64,000 bases of DNA from Vanrija pseudolonga (Eukaryota > Basidiomycota > Tremellomycetes > Trichosporonales > Trichosporonaceae), in the NCBI RefSeq assembly GCF_020906515.1, contig NC_085854.1, positions 1,054,001 to 1,118,000 on the forward strand, written 5' to 3'. The notes under the pieces are model-generated. The model did not search any database, was not told the DNA's origin, and saw only the letters and a program-made list of their open reading frames with translations. The first letter of the stretch is position 1. Every line of letters begins with the position of its first letter. Of the stretch, positions 42,135 through 57,146 are shown in pieces. Made by a program: the position numbers and the translations under genes.

Positions 42135-44808
42135 TTAGACGATGCTCTTCTCGACGTCCCGCGCCGAGGTAGCGGGACGAGGGAGTCCCTTGACAGTCGG
42201 CTTGAACGACACGGTGTACTTGAGCTTGATGGTGATCAGGTGCATGATCTGGGCGTGGAAAGCGGGGATGACACCGAACAGGATACCGCCGGGGAGCGCG
42301 AGGACGTCGAAGACGGCGCGGGGGAAGGGGCGGTACGAGCGGGCAGAGGGCTGTGCACCGAGGCGGTCGGCGAACTGCCAGCGGTGGAGAGCAGCCTGCT
42401 GGTGGTAGCGGTCGAAGACAATGATCATGCCAATGGTAGTGAAGAAGAAGAGCGGGCCGAGGTACGACGCCAGGGTCTTGGAGTAGCTGACAAAAATGGC
42501 GGAGCCCGAGGCGACGGGGAGGGGAACGAGCTGCACCGGGCTCTCCCAGACGTAGTGAGGGATCTCCTTGAGGACGCGAACGACGGAGAGGATGGTCATG
42601 TGGCTGGCAAGTCAGCAAACCCTTGGTAATCCACCCAGCGGTTGCGCTTACCCGATGAGCAGGTGGGCCTCGTAGAGACGCATGATGAGGACGACGAAGG
42701 GCATGACCTTGATCTTCTCGCGGCGGGGGAAGGACATGAGAGCCTTCTCATCGCCGTCGTTAAGGCCAAACGAGCTGACAGATGAGGCCTCCTCCTCGCA
42801 AATGGTCTCGAGGGGAGTGGACAATCCACTGACAGGGGTCTGGGGTCCCGACGCGACGGTGTCGATCCAAGCAGGGGCGTGAAGCGTGCTCTCGTCCAAC
42901 TGGGTCTTGTCCTCGAGTGTAAAGACACCGACAGGGGCACCCTGACGGTGAGCCGACTCAAAGTCCTGCTCGCAAGGTCCGAATGCGCGGCGCCACAGGC
43001 GGTCAGCACAGTAGCCAGAGTCGACTAAAAAGGCGAGTGAGCTGGTGATCCGGATCATAAACGTGCTTGAACTCACGGGAGCCCCAAAGGTGGCGGACAG
43101 CCTGCTTGTATCGAGCAATATGGTCGTTGTACATGCCGACGAAGCCAGTGCTGTCGGCAGCACAGACGTCGAGCTGAGAAGCAGGGCTATAAACAGTAGT
43201 GCTGATAACATTGCCGGCGGTGCAGAAGAGAAGCTTGATGTGCTCATGCATGTCCTCGCCAATGGCGGCAGGCTGGTGAGAATTGTTAGCCCCAGAGCAC
43301 GTTTTGAATGGTTCTCAAGTGCCACAACTTACTCCGGCATCGTGGAAGCCCGTGCTTGAGGCGAGGGTCAGAGCGAGACTGTAGGCACTGGTAGGGATCT
43401 TGACGGTCGACTCGGGGTAGATGGTGGACAGACCAGCCATGGCCCACATCATGTCGACCAGGCGGACAGTGACGGGAACCTCGTGGGCATTGCGGTCAAA
43501 GACGATGGGTGGCACAAACGTCATGCGGGTGCTGCGCCACGATTAGCAACATGCCGACGCGCTGCGGTTAATTGCCGGTGGGAGCCACGCAGAAAAGCCA
43601 CATACCGTTCGTCAGCGTTGCGGAGAGCGTAGTGGCAGGTGACTGCCGAAAAGTAGTCTCCCGCAAGTGCGGCTAATGGCGTGTCAGCATCGCTCGACGA
43701 CGCGTCCCTAGAGCAATCCGCAGCAGCGCAGCACAGCAACACACAGTTGCTGCGCACAACAACCTGCTCACGCGATCCGCGTGAGCCAACGACGCGCATG
43801 CGCACACGACATGCCCGTCCTATTCTAAACAATCCGCAGCATTGCTTTGCTGCTGCTGAACTATGCTCATCCCCATCGCCATAACCACACTCACTGTCAG
43901 AGTCAATCACGGTAACAACAGTCTTGGCCTCGATGCGCGGGTCGCGCTCCGTGAGCGAGTACCATGCCTGACGGATGGCCCACGACAGGTTGGAGCTCTT
44001 TCCGGCCGCCTCGCCCTCGATGCCGCTGGGGTGGAGCGTGTACGAAAGCGAGCCAAACGAGCCTCCGTACTCGTTCATGAGGAGCTCGGCCTTGGTGCGG
44101 GCACCACGCTCGCGGGCCTCCATGGCGAGCACGGGGTGGTATTGGCGTGCATCAGGGTGCGTCGAGAGGAGATAAAGCGTTTCGCCTAGATAAAAGATTG
44201 GGTCAGCACGCGGTACGTCATCCAAAAGGTTGGTGGAGTCATCGAGAGTGTGTAAACCCTGCCCTGATAGGGAAGCAACTACAATCTCGGCCGCGTCACA
44301 CTCACGGAGGACGGTAATATCTTCCTCATAGCTATTTCGAGTTGATTAGTGCAAATTGAACCAACCAATGCGCAACACACTCACTTGGGAACAATGACCA
44401 AGTGCTGAACGTCCTCGTAGTCGAGGACGTCTGCGTCCTGTGCCAGGCCAGCCCGCTTGGACACGTACTCCGCTCGCCAGTCGGTTTCGGAGTGCTTCTT
44501 GACTCCCCGCCAGGCGCGGAACGTGCCATAGATGGTGCTGAGGAGGTCAGCACGGGGCGTGTCGGCGACACCGGGCAGGTCCTCCAAGGTCCTTCCTCGG
44601 AGGGAGGAGCACAGCAGTGGCTACGAAACCGTGCTCACCGAAGGTTGACGCCGAGGACCATACAGTGGACAATGGCATTGAAGACGGCAAAACAGACGGG
44701 GGCCAAGGCAGGGCCCCAGATGGCGAAGGGGAGGACGAACAAGTGGCTGATGATGGGGAGACGCTGAAGAATGCGCTCCCGCAGAGGTGTGCTGTCGACG
44801 GCGGTCAT
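42135..44808 (-). CDS. Membrane-bound GT2-type glycosyltransferase (fungal family)
   Basis: This is a processive-type family-2 glycosyltransferase of the membrane system; acceptor and sugar are unknown. Exons at the 5' end: 44808-44640, 44592-44385, 44331-44306, 44185-43895, 43672-43606, 43531 onward. The N-terminus has two hydrophobic segments (SHLFVLPFAIWGPALAPV and onward). The catalytic part reads VQHLVIVPNYEEDITVLRET, then HPVLAMEARERGARTKAELL and EAAGKSSNLSWAIRQAW. The D-x-D is in VVTVIDSDTALAGDYFSA, followed by CHYALRNADERTRMTFVPP. Toward the C-terminus RRAFGPCEQDFESA is followed by several membrane spans (IVFDRYHQQ, GILFGVIPAF). Two introns (44186-44305, 120 nt; 43673-43894, 222 nt) are multiples of three and lack in-frame stops; removing both restores the family consensus. 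Confidence 0.85.
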
Positions 44809-47800
44809 GGTGACAGAGTAGATACTCGGAGGATGACTTGGTGTCGTGAAGAGCTGTTGTCGTGCCGAAAGGTAGGACGCGTTTACGAGCCACACGTTCG
44901 ACTGGACTGGAAATTTCTTGCCCCCCACAGTAATGGTAGACCTCTAGTACGACTTACGACGCGTAAGACGCGGGGGTACTCGTGGAATGGGCAGATTACC
45001 CGCTGTGGAGCAGCGTGCAAGGGCCGAGTAAGACCTCGGACGATAGAGACCACGTTCGTCTTTGTCAACAGCTAGGGGCAGCCGTGCTAATGTTGCCAAG
45101 ATTAGACCCGCCGTTTGCGACTGCTTTTCGAGCTGCTAGCTTTGACGAGTGGCAAAGAGACTCAGAGTATTGGGCTACCGAGCAGAGGAGAGAGGCCAGC
45201 GAGCTAGGACGGGTGTCGAACCGTTACGGAGGTGTCGGCTCAAGTGGAAATCGGGGGATCAAGAAGGACCAAACTTCACCACTGTCCCTCTTGGGCTCTT
45301 AAGTAGCCCCAGCATCCTGGGATACTGCAGAGACAGCACAGAGAGACCAAGGCGTTCCTTTGAGATCACCTCATTCCCTGGCTCGGTTTGCATCGCTTTG
45401 ATCAACCCCCGTCAAGCAAGTTACCAACCAACCGCCGCCATACCCTGTGGGCGGCGGCGTAGCTACAAATGCCCAAGTGAGAGAGGATCGCGCCCGCGCC
45501 GGCAAGCCAACGCGTCGGGGTGGTGGTAGTCGTCGTGGTGGGGGGGAGGAGGAAGGAGGCTTGGGGGCAGAGGCGGCACAAGCAGCCGCCCCAAGTGGGC
45601 GTGTCCGGCCAAAGCGGGTATCTGGGTCGAGGTGCGATGCTGTACAATGGCACCCCTGCACCACCTGAAGTGACTGATGGTCGAGCTTGTGCCAGGACGC
45701 GCTTCGTAAACGAGCGCGGGGGGGTTCGCGGCGCATGGGCTGCGAATGGCGCAGCGCGCGGCGCAGCAGCAGACGAGAGGGCTCAGTGCCAGACGGAAGG
45801 TGCTGTATGGGCGCACTCGCGGGCGGCATATGTCTTCCCAACTGGACTGGCGTTCTGTCGCGATCTTGCTTGTGGGCCGCCGGCCGGGCCCATGATGCCC
45901 TCCCTCGTACCGCGCTCGCGCGCGCTCTCCTCGCCTGCCCTTGCCCTTCGCCACGGCGCGCCGGGCCCGACACCCCTGTTGTTCTCGTCCCTTGTCTCCC
46001 TCTATCCTCCGGCACGGTGCGACGCCACTGCTATCGCCAGTTTAAAATAACTCAAACCACGTTTTCCGCCGTCCGTCGGGTTAACCTTTTGGGCACGTCA
46101 CGGCGCAAAATGGCACCGTGCCAACCGTTTCGCTGGAGCCATCGCCCTCCGTGACGCTGCCTTGGGATTCCGTACTGAAGTACTGCTTTGCGGGCTAACG
46201 AAAGTTTGCAGCACAGCTAACGGGGTAACCTCTGATGCCAAGTGCAAAGGCCAAGCAACGCTGGGGGCTATTGATGTAGCGAGAGGCACGATGTTCGGAC
46301 ATTACGCGCGAACCCGCCGTCCGGTTGTCGCCCTGACATCCCAGCGGCAATTACCCCTGACGCGCCTTGCGTTCAGAGATCCCTTTCGCCTGGTAGGGTC
46401 TTTTAGGCGGCGGACCATTCCACCAGCTCGACAGCTCTGCCCTCAGACCCTGACATGCCAGTGGCCCAGGCCAGCTGCTGCGAACCACCTCCGACCAGCG
46501 ACCCGCAGCACGTAGCGAGCACGAACAAGAGTGCAGCCCACCTTGTACTCGGGATTACGGACGTCTAAGTCCGCCTCTCAAGACTTGGCAGGATCGTGGT
46601 CTACACAGCACCATGGGTCACGCAATGCAGTACAAAGCTGTACGTGCCGAGCCTGCCTTGGACGCTGGGTGTCAATTGTCTTCGTGGTTGTGTCGTGGCT
46701 TCATGCCCGTGTCAGTCTCGGTCAACTGTCAAATATCCCGTGTCACCGTCGGACATTCTGGTGCCATGGCGATGGGGGCACCGTGGGGCCGTCCACTGGT
46801 TTGTAGGGATGTACAGTCACGTCTTGCTCCTCGGCGGACGGCCCGTCAGTCCGTCACGGTGCGGAGTACAGGCCGGGCCGGAGACCTACCGACCTACCGA
46901 CCTCCGACCTGAGGAAAGCGGCAGACGCCATTACAGTTGATCGTCAGCAGGGAGCCTGAACAGTAAACGGCGTTTGCGAACTGTCAGATCCGCTCCCAGT
47001 CTGTTGACCCAATCACCGTGATGAGTGCTAAGATCAGGATAAACGATTGAGGGTTCGACAAGCGCATCGAGCCGCTCGACACTCGAGCTCGATGTGGACG
47101 TGCTCCCAGCTCATCCCATTTTGGAATTAGGAGGATTGAGCAGAGCAGAGCAGAGCACGTCACCGAGCCTGTCCTCCATACGGCGGCAAGGGGGAGCCCG
47201 TGACGGCAAACCGCGGGAGAGCCTCTAGTCTCAGCTGCCAGGACGCGAGAGCCTGATGGCGGCCTCCTGAGCCCGGCGCACCGTCTGGTCTCACAAAGAG
47301 TGACAGCTTGGCAAGCAGTAGTGACAACAGGAACTGATACCACCGACGCTTGAATTTGAATAAAGCGGCGACCCAGCCCGCCAGCTCGGCGCTCCAGGCC
47401 GTCTGGCGCCGCCACCGCCGGCCCCACGCCACACCTGGCGCTGCCAGGTGCTGTCGACTTTATTCGGGCCATTGGTGGAAGCGCCAACGTGTAGTTGCTC
47501 AGTTCTCTTGGCCTCCGAGGTAGAGTCTTATTCGAGGCGCAACTGCCTTCCTGCCAAGCCTCGAAGGCGCACTCCTCGGCTTTCGATGAGCGCTCTGTGG
47601 GCGGCGTGGATGCCGTCAAGGTAACATCACTGGCTTGGTTCCCCACTCGCCCGATTGCAAAATATCTAACCGGGGCGGCCGTCTGAATCTAAGCGTCATG
47701 GCGTCAGGGACGCAAACACGTGCTTGAACGTCAACAAGCACAAGTCTAGGTGCTCAGTCACCGACTCCGTTGGCGGTTTGAGGTTGATGGACTCGTCGCA

Positions 47801-48342
47801 GCAACCGTCACGGTCAACGGCGCGGTAATGTAGATAACAGGCTAGATGTCGCAGCTTGGTCCCAACGGACTGCAGGGGAGTGAGTGAGCTTATCTGTGGC
47901 TTGTCCGCGGCTGTTGCCTAGCGGAGGAGGAGTGCCATGTCTGGGTGACTGCCCCAAGACCAGCGAGCCCTTCAGTGGTCGAGGGAATGTCTCATGCGGA
48001 GTGCAAGGGCCATGGACTAGCTGGCTTGTCTAGCCCTCTCCCTTCGCCTAGACTACTTAAGCAGCATGAACAGAGTGACTGGTCTCATCGCGTCCGAGCA
48101 GTGACCGAAAGAGAGAGTAATCCCTTTGTTTACACTTTCAATCTCGACGAATAATGGGTGGGGGTACCATTTAGAGAATTTTTTGGAGGACCGGCGCGCC
48201 GGCGCTGCGCGTCATTTCCGACATCGAAATGCAACCTCCTGGCTCGACAATGTTGTTGCAGCCTACAGCCACTCGACTCGCCCTCGACTCGGACACGACG
48301 CATACCAGCAACGAGGAGCTTAGCGCAAGCTAATCCACCACC
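44809..48342. other. Gene-poor region between divergent GT2 and MTG1
   Basis: This is 3.5 kb with no convincing gene. Longest minus frames (45371-46015, 46984-47646) are Arg/Pro/Ser-rich or motif-free and overlap other open frames. Short repeats are present: CCGACCTA-type 8-mers at about 46885-46912 and a GCAGA run near 47145-47158. The edges hold the GT2 and MTG1 promoters. An unannotated non-coding transcript or a decayed gene cannot be excluded. Confidence 0.4.
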
Positions 48343-50008
48343 ATGGCGCTTCCTCGCTTACTCTTCCCCTTCCCGACGCGGACGCCATCATGGTTTGCAG
48401 GCCACATGGCCCGCTCTCTCCGCGAGCTTCCTGCGCTGCTCGATGAAGTCGACCTGGTCCTCGAAGCACGCGACTCGCGCCTACCTCTGACCAGCGTCAA
48501 TCCGGCTTTTGACGCCGTTCTAGAACGTGCATGGGGTCACAGTGGGAGCGGACCAGACCGCAAAGGCAAAGGCAAGGAGAAAATTGTCGTCTACACCAAA
48601 CGCGATCTCGCCGAGCAGCGTTACGAAGCGGTACGTGTTGTTGTGCCACCGCTTGGACCATGTGTCGGTGAAAATAGCAACGGGTCGTGCAGCGGCGCAC
48701 GCGCGCACCTTGCCCATGTGATACTCGCCCGCGGGCAGGTGGACCTGATCCGAGCAAGTGACCGGCCGCACCGGCGCACGCGTTGCGCCTCTTTGCCAAG
48801 CAGTTACCACGGCCGAGCGGAGATTGTGAAACGCCTTGGAAGCTGACAACTTGCGACTTGCAGCCCTTGAAAGACGCGTTCTGGAGGCAAGCCCGACAAA
48901 GAGTTCTTTTCGTGGACAGCCGCCAAGACTCGGACGTGCGTGAGGTCCTGCGGCGAGCGGCGCAAACAGCTCGTGATCATGGCGACACTTTAACCGACTT
49001 GAAGGTTCTCGTCGTTGGCATGCCTAACGTGGGCAAGTCATCGCTCCTCAATGCCCTTCGCCGCGTGGGAGTACGCAAAGGCAAGGCGTTTATGACTGGC
49101 GCAGAGCCTGGCGTTACCCGCCGTCTGACTGGCACGGTCAAGATCCAGCAGGAGCCCCCAATCTACGTCTATGACACGCCCGGAGTCATGGTCCCATACC
49201 TTGGGCACAGCGAAGTGGGATCTGAACGGGGCCTCAAGCTGGCTTTGACAGGTGAGAGAGATTCTCACGACCGGGCCGCTGACTGGTGCCAGCTGGAATC
49301 AAGGAGGGTCTGTTCGAGCCGGATGCGATTGCCGACTATCTGCTCTACAAGCTCAACCTTCGTCTGGGTGCGGAAGAGTATCTCGGCGTCGAGGAAGCAG
49401 CACGGCGTGGGTCAACCGTGAGGTGGCAGAAGCTAACTCGCGCAGATGCTTGTTACAGCGCTGGCCTTCCCTTACCGGCAGACTTTGCCCGTACCGACTC
49501 GCTTATGGACTTTCTCGACGCGCTGGCCTTCCGGCTAGGCGCTCTGCGGAAAGGAGGAGAGCGGGACCTTGAAGCCGCCATGACCTTCCTCCTTCGGGCG
49601 TTCAGAGAGGGCAAGCTTGGCCGGTGGACGCTCGACGACGTCGATGGTGCCGAAGCCGAGTTCATCGCCAAAGCTAGCCCCAAGGACGAATCCCAGCAGA
49701 TGCTTGCCTCCACGGTGTTACATTCCGAACTTGGCCTCGTTGGCTCGGCACCGCCTGCCGATCCTGCGGTATCTACTGAAGCTCGCAGCCTGTCGTTGTC
49801 TTCTCGTGTGTCGCAAACAGTCGCAGCGTTCCTGAAGACATCTGAGCACGAGCGAGCAGACGCCGAGGCGGGTCGAAATCTCTCAGGCAATCAGCAAAAG
49901 AAGGCTGTATTAAGAGCAAAAGCAGACCACCGTCTCGCCAAAGCCAAGGCCCTCGGACTTGACAAAAAGCCCAAGGGTTATCAAGGACGGCGCCCGCGCC
50001 GCGGATGA
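48343..50008 (+). CDS. MTG1: Mitochondrial ribosome-associated GTPase 1
   Basis: Mtg1 is a circularly permuted GTPase needed for large mitoribosomal subunit assembly on the inner membrane. Exons 48343-48630, 48864-49251 and 49293-50008 join to 463 residues. Motifs follow the permuted order. DLVLEARDSRLPLTSVNP is typical of the family start. G4 is YTKRDL (T in place of the usual N). G1 is VVGMPNVGKSSLLNAL, with GAEPGVTR (G2) and DTPGV (G3) after it. An Arg-bearing start (MALPRLLFPFPTRTP) suits mitochondrial import. A further 39-nt intron (49407-49445, GTGGGT...CGCAG with a GCTAAC branch) is possible; it is in frame and stop-free, so 450 residues is an alternative. A Ser/Ala/Lys-rich C-terminal extension of about 100 residues, ending in KKPKGYQGRRPRRG, exceeds yeast Mtg1. 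Confidence 0.9.
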
Positions 50009-50105
50009 GTGGTGGAGCTGCGTTCTGGGACTGATGCCATGGCGGTAGTGCATTGATGAGTGATGCTGTATTATCATGTCTGTACCAAAATCCCAACTCT
50101 TTACT

Positions 50106-52762
<2,657 letters not shown>

Positions 52763-55700
52763 ATGCCCCCACGCGAGGTCCTCCTCACGTACACCCTCTA
52801 TCCCTCGGGGAACGGTGACCTTCATCGCGCTGTCGAGGGCGTCATCGCCCAGTTCCCGCTGAGGAACCTCCACTGGAAGTCGACTTCGCGAACATCGCTA
52901 CGAACTATCCAGGAGGTCGATGTTCGTCTCGTGGACCTTGGTGATGTCCCGCCACCAAAAGAGCATGTCTCTGGAAGCGTGCTCGAGACGCCCCTTGTCA
53001 ACATCTGTTTCGTCGCCTGTGACGTGAGTGTCTCAGTTGATGGTTGTCACATTCACAGCTAACCCAACATGCGTAGGACGCGGATATCTACAAGAACAAC
53101 ACTAGGTCGTTCATTAGGGACTGGCTCTCTGTTCTCCAGTCTCGTCGCAGCTCCCATACGCCACTGATTGTCCTCGTCAACCCCGTGACGGCTTCCGGAG
53201 TAGCCGCCTCAACCAAGAACGTCTTCGGTCGCGACAAGGGCGTCATTGCCAAGCTGAAGACTGACTTTAATACGAAGCGTGACATGTAAGTTGCCGAGGT
53301 GGTTCCGATCAGTGCCAACCTCATTAGCTGCACCCTCCTCAACCTCCCTCCATCAGGGTCAACAGATCCTGCTGCCTGGCCGGAGCTGCTCAACAAGCTG
53401 AAGGAGAGCATCGTTCTGGCTTTTGACGCGTCCATCTTGGAACGTGAAGAGGAGGTGAAGCGCGGAGAGGCCCAGCGTCTGACCATCGGATGGAACTTCT
53501 GCACCTGGTTCCTTCTCAAGGTGAGTGAGCTGCTGCTAGTCCCTTCACTGACCACGGAGGAATCACTGGCCCACTCATTCGAGGGCGTCAACCTCAACGA
53601 AGATGCTCTCATCATCTACGAAGAGTTGGACGCAGCCTTTCTACAGTGCTTGAAAGACCAAAACCTGAGCTGGTTTGGCAAGCTCGGAGGCACAGCGGAG
53701 AATGACGACAGCTTGCCCATCCTCGACACAAATGCCAAGCCATACAGAGACCTCTTGATTTCCAGCACGATATCCATCTTCGACTTCCGCATCTACGTGT
53801 TTGCTCGCCAGTGCATCTTGTTAGGCAAGCTCGGCCGCATCACGGAGATTGCCAAGAGAGGCCAGTGGTTTGTGGCTAGTTTGGCACGTCGCCTGCTCGA
53901 AAGCGAGGTCAGTTTAGCTGCCAACCCAATCTTCTGGAACGTGACTAACTATCCCAGGCAAGCCTTCCCAAGTACTTTGTGGAAAGTTGGACATACACGG
54001 CGTGCATGGACATCGTTGCGCATTGCGACGAATGGTCAAAGCTGGAACGGCCAAACAATGACTACTCTGGGTTAATCGCGTATGAGTCTGCTCGATCAGA
54101 ACTACTGGATATTGCCCGCGTTCAGGTTGAACGTATCGGTGTAGGCGCAGGCCACCTGCCCAACAGGTACCCTTTCCAGCCAACTGCGACAGTCACCCCT
54201 GCAGTGGACGACGTGCTCTTCGAGGACTCGGCGGAAAATGGGGACTCCAAAGAGTCAGCTGAGCCGAAACCTCGCCCTCCCCTTACCAATCGCACTATCA
54301 TCTATGCACTGGAGAGCCCCGAGGCTTTCAAAGCGCTTTATGAGGACCTCACGAGGAGCGCTCTCTCAGCTTATGAGGCTTGTGGAAAGCTGAACTCGGC
54401 TATTCGTTTGAAGGTCGACCTTGCTGCTCTTGCTGAGTGAGTCTCCTACCACCTGGTTGTCCGCTGACATCAGATACTCGCAGGACTACGAGTCGGCCTA
54501 CACTCAGCTCCGTCTATTGGCACGAGACTGCATAGAATTGCATGTGTGGGACCGAGTTTCGAAGTACGCTATTCAGAGTGCCCTGGCAGCCCACACCGAA
54601 CTGCAACTGAGGAGGGACGAGGACTGGGCCCAGCTCGCTTTGGCCCTGCTTCGAGTTTGTGCAGTCACACCAGAGTCCAAGAACGCCTCGGAGGAAGAGC
54701 TCGCCCAGCTCCGATCTGTCATCGAAGGGTTGAAAGAGCTGCCAGAGTCTAGACAAGGTTCGTCCCTTGGTCCATCTGTTGTGCGATTCATTCTGATCTT
54801 GCAGTGCTGGAAAACCCAGTGTTCCACCTGCGACTTCTGGATAGTGTTGCGACAGCGTCATCCGATGTCAGCGTGACCCAGCTGGCTGTCCAGGTGAACA
54901 ACGGTTTGCCATTGCCAGTCAGGGTCAATGACGTCTGGGTCGATCTCGAGTCGGAAACGTTTGGAGAGATCACATACTCTTCGGGCCCAGTGGACTTGCA
55001 ACCCGGGAAGCAAACGATCACCGTGACATGCTCGGTAAGTGCGGTGCCCGTGGCATCGGTGCCCTCGCTGACCATGGAAGACCTCCATCGCCGGTGCCGT
55101 GACAGTTCGAGATGCGTTCGTGGCTGTTGGTCCTGTTGGGTTTGTCACTTCGTTCCCCAAGGGCCAAGTAGTCGTCCCTGTTCACCGAAATCTGCGGGGA
55201 ATGAGGGCAGTGCTGCGTATGCCATCCTTCAGTGAGTTGTGCAAACCTTTAGTTGGTGGCATGTGGAATGAAGCTGACTTGTTAGTTTCCCTGGACGAGG
55301 AGCCTCGCGTTGTTTTGGAAGTTCAATCTGGTCACCAAACTCTCAAGAGTGCCCGCGTTGTTTTGGCTTCATTGCAGAGCGAGGTCGCCTATGCCCTCGA
55401 TCGAGCGTCAAGTGACGACCGAGCTCTGGAATTGAGCCCCGAGAGCATTGGCCTCGGAGACCTTGAGGAAGGCTCCTCCGTTTCAGTCACAATCCCCTAC
55501 ACTGGCATTCCGCGCATGGAGTTGGCCAAGGTGAATAGAGCGACTGAGCGTCGCCGTCTGGAGCTAACAACACAGGCGCACATCGTCGTTCAATATGACT
55601 CTCCGAGTGGAAGGGTGTGCAGCTTCGTCGAGGAGCAGAATCTCTTCCTTGGCCTGCCCTTGACCGTCAACGTCCAGGACATCTTCCGCCCTGATGTGTG

Positions 55701-56804
55701 AGTGTCTCATTGTTTCGTCGTATCACGGTACTGACTGAGGGATAGTCTGGTGTCGAGCTTTGTGGTTGCCTCGGATGGTCATGAGTACCTCCGCATCCGA
55801 TCGGTCAACCTGCGTTCATCTTCTGGCGCCTATGATATCGAGAGCTGCAGAACAAGCTGGAAGGACTCCATTGTGAGTATCAGCTCTGATTTGAGCGCCC
55901 GACACTGACGTCGTGTAGCTGGTCTCTCCTACTCAGTCCACCTCGTGCTTATTCAAGGTTAAGCCGAAGGGGCCAAAGCTCCCAACCAACGAGGTCTTGC
56001 GCCTGTCCATCGACTACCATACTGTCGAGGAGGAGATCGAGGCTATTGCACAGGCGAGCCTGGATAAGCTGAAGGAGCCATGCGCTCCGTTGACACGCGT
56101 CGTGCGCGACCGTATCACGGACCGCAGTACCTGGCTTCAAAACTACCTCCTCGCAAACGACCCGAAGGTCGTGTTTGATGACAACTGGCTAGTTGGTCTT
56201 CCAGCCTCGGTACCGACCCAAGTGTCTGCCGCCTTCACCGCGACCCTCAGCCCGGTGGAGGCCAAGTGGCGCACACTCCAGATTCCGGTCGAGGTCCCTC
56301 TGAGGCGATTGCTCACGACTGTCACCTTGAAGCCTGCACAGTCCCTTCCCGCGATCTATGAAGGACGCGCGCTGCCCTTTGACCTCAGTCTGGCAACTTC
56401 GTTGTCCTGGATCGGGGAGAGCGAGGGCGAGGCAAAGAAGGAACGCACCTACCGTGTGACCTTTGACATCCAGGCCAACGCTGATGACTGGGTAGTGGTG
56501 GGCAAGAAGCGTGGCGTCTACACCGTAAACGTGAGTGATGGTCCCGATGGTCAGACGAACGAACACTGACACCATGTAGCCTGACGAGCCTGAACGCCAG
56601 GGTGTGATTCTTGTTCCAGTGCGATCAGGCAACATTGCACTTCCGCCTGTCAACGTCCAGCTTGTTGCCGACGCTAGCGAGGCATCGGAACGCGTGCTGT
56701 GCGAGACGTATGTGTCGAACGCTGCGCAGGGCATCCGAATCTTGCCCGCTCGCACAGGGATGGCCGCGCTCGTCCCCATCTCGAACGACTGGGAACAGCG
56801 TTAG
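52763..56804 (+). CDS. TRS130: TRAPP II complex subunit Trs130/TRAPPC10
   Basis: Trs130 is a specific subunit of TRAPP II, the exchange-factor complex for Ypt31/32-type Rabs at the late Golgi. The first exons are 52763-53023, 53077-53285 and 53328 onward, with many short introns to the stop at 56804. VLLTYTLYPSGNGDLHRAVE starts the protein. SFIRDWLSVLQSRRSSHTPL and NVFGRDKGVIAKLKTDF follow. The signature region is RLTIGWNFCTWFLLKESLAH then FEGVNLNEDALIIYEELDA, matching TRAPPC10/Trs130 (F-x-x-x-x-L-x-EDAL-x-x-YDELE). YVFARQCILLGKLGRI continues the alpha-solenoid. The C-terminal half is beta-rich, with VNNGLPLPVRVNDVWVDLES and ILPARTGMAALVPI. The exact boundaries of several middle exons are approximate. 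Confidence 0.87.
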
Positions 56805-57146
56805 TGAATGATCAGATGCACCCCACAACCCGTTGTAATACCCGGCATGGCGCTCCTGTAGGTCGCCAAACTACCCATTCTCCCCTCTCACCCCATGTAC
56901 CCAGGAAAGCGCAAACGACAGTCCTTCTGTAGTTTGAAACATGCATCATGCTACTTAACAAATACAAGGCTGCAGTGCGGTACAATGATTGGGCGTCCTA
57001 ATGATGAGGACCCCTTGAGTCTATTCAAGTCTGCTATCCTTCTCCAGCTCACACCTGTCTACCACCGAGAGAGCACGCTCGAGACGTAGTCGTGAGTCAA
57101 GTGAAGCTTGTGATATCCGGCAACTGGTACTTGTCAGCTGGCGCTC
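56805..57146. other. Convergent 3' intergenic region (TRS130 / POL2)
   Basis: This is 342 bp between convergent stops. A/T-richer sequence (TACTTAACAAATACAAGG near 56950) probably belongs to 3'-end signals. No gene is seen. Confidence 0.4.

Noticed and set aside
45200-45260. Minus-strand GGTTCGACACC, resembling a tRNA B box
   Set aside because: Flanking bases do not form a T stem of five pairs with a seven-base loop, and no A box or acceptor stem is visible.
45371-46015. A 214-codon minus frame between GT2 and MTG1
   Set aside because: Arg/Ala/Pro-rich with no hydrophobic core pattern and open frames on both strands. Not supported as a gene.
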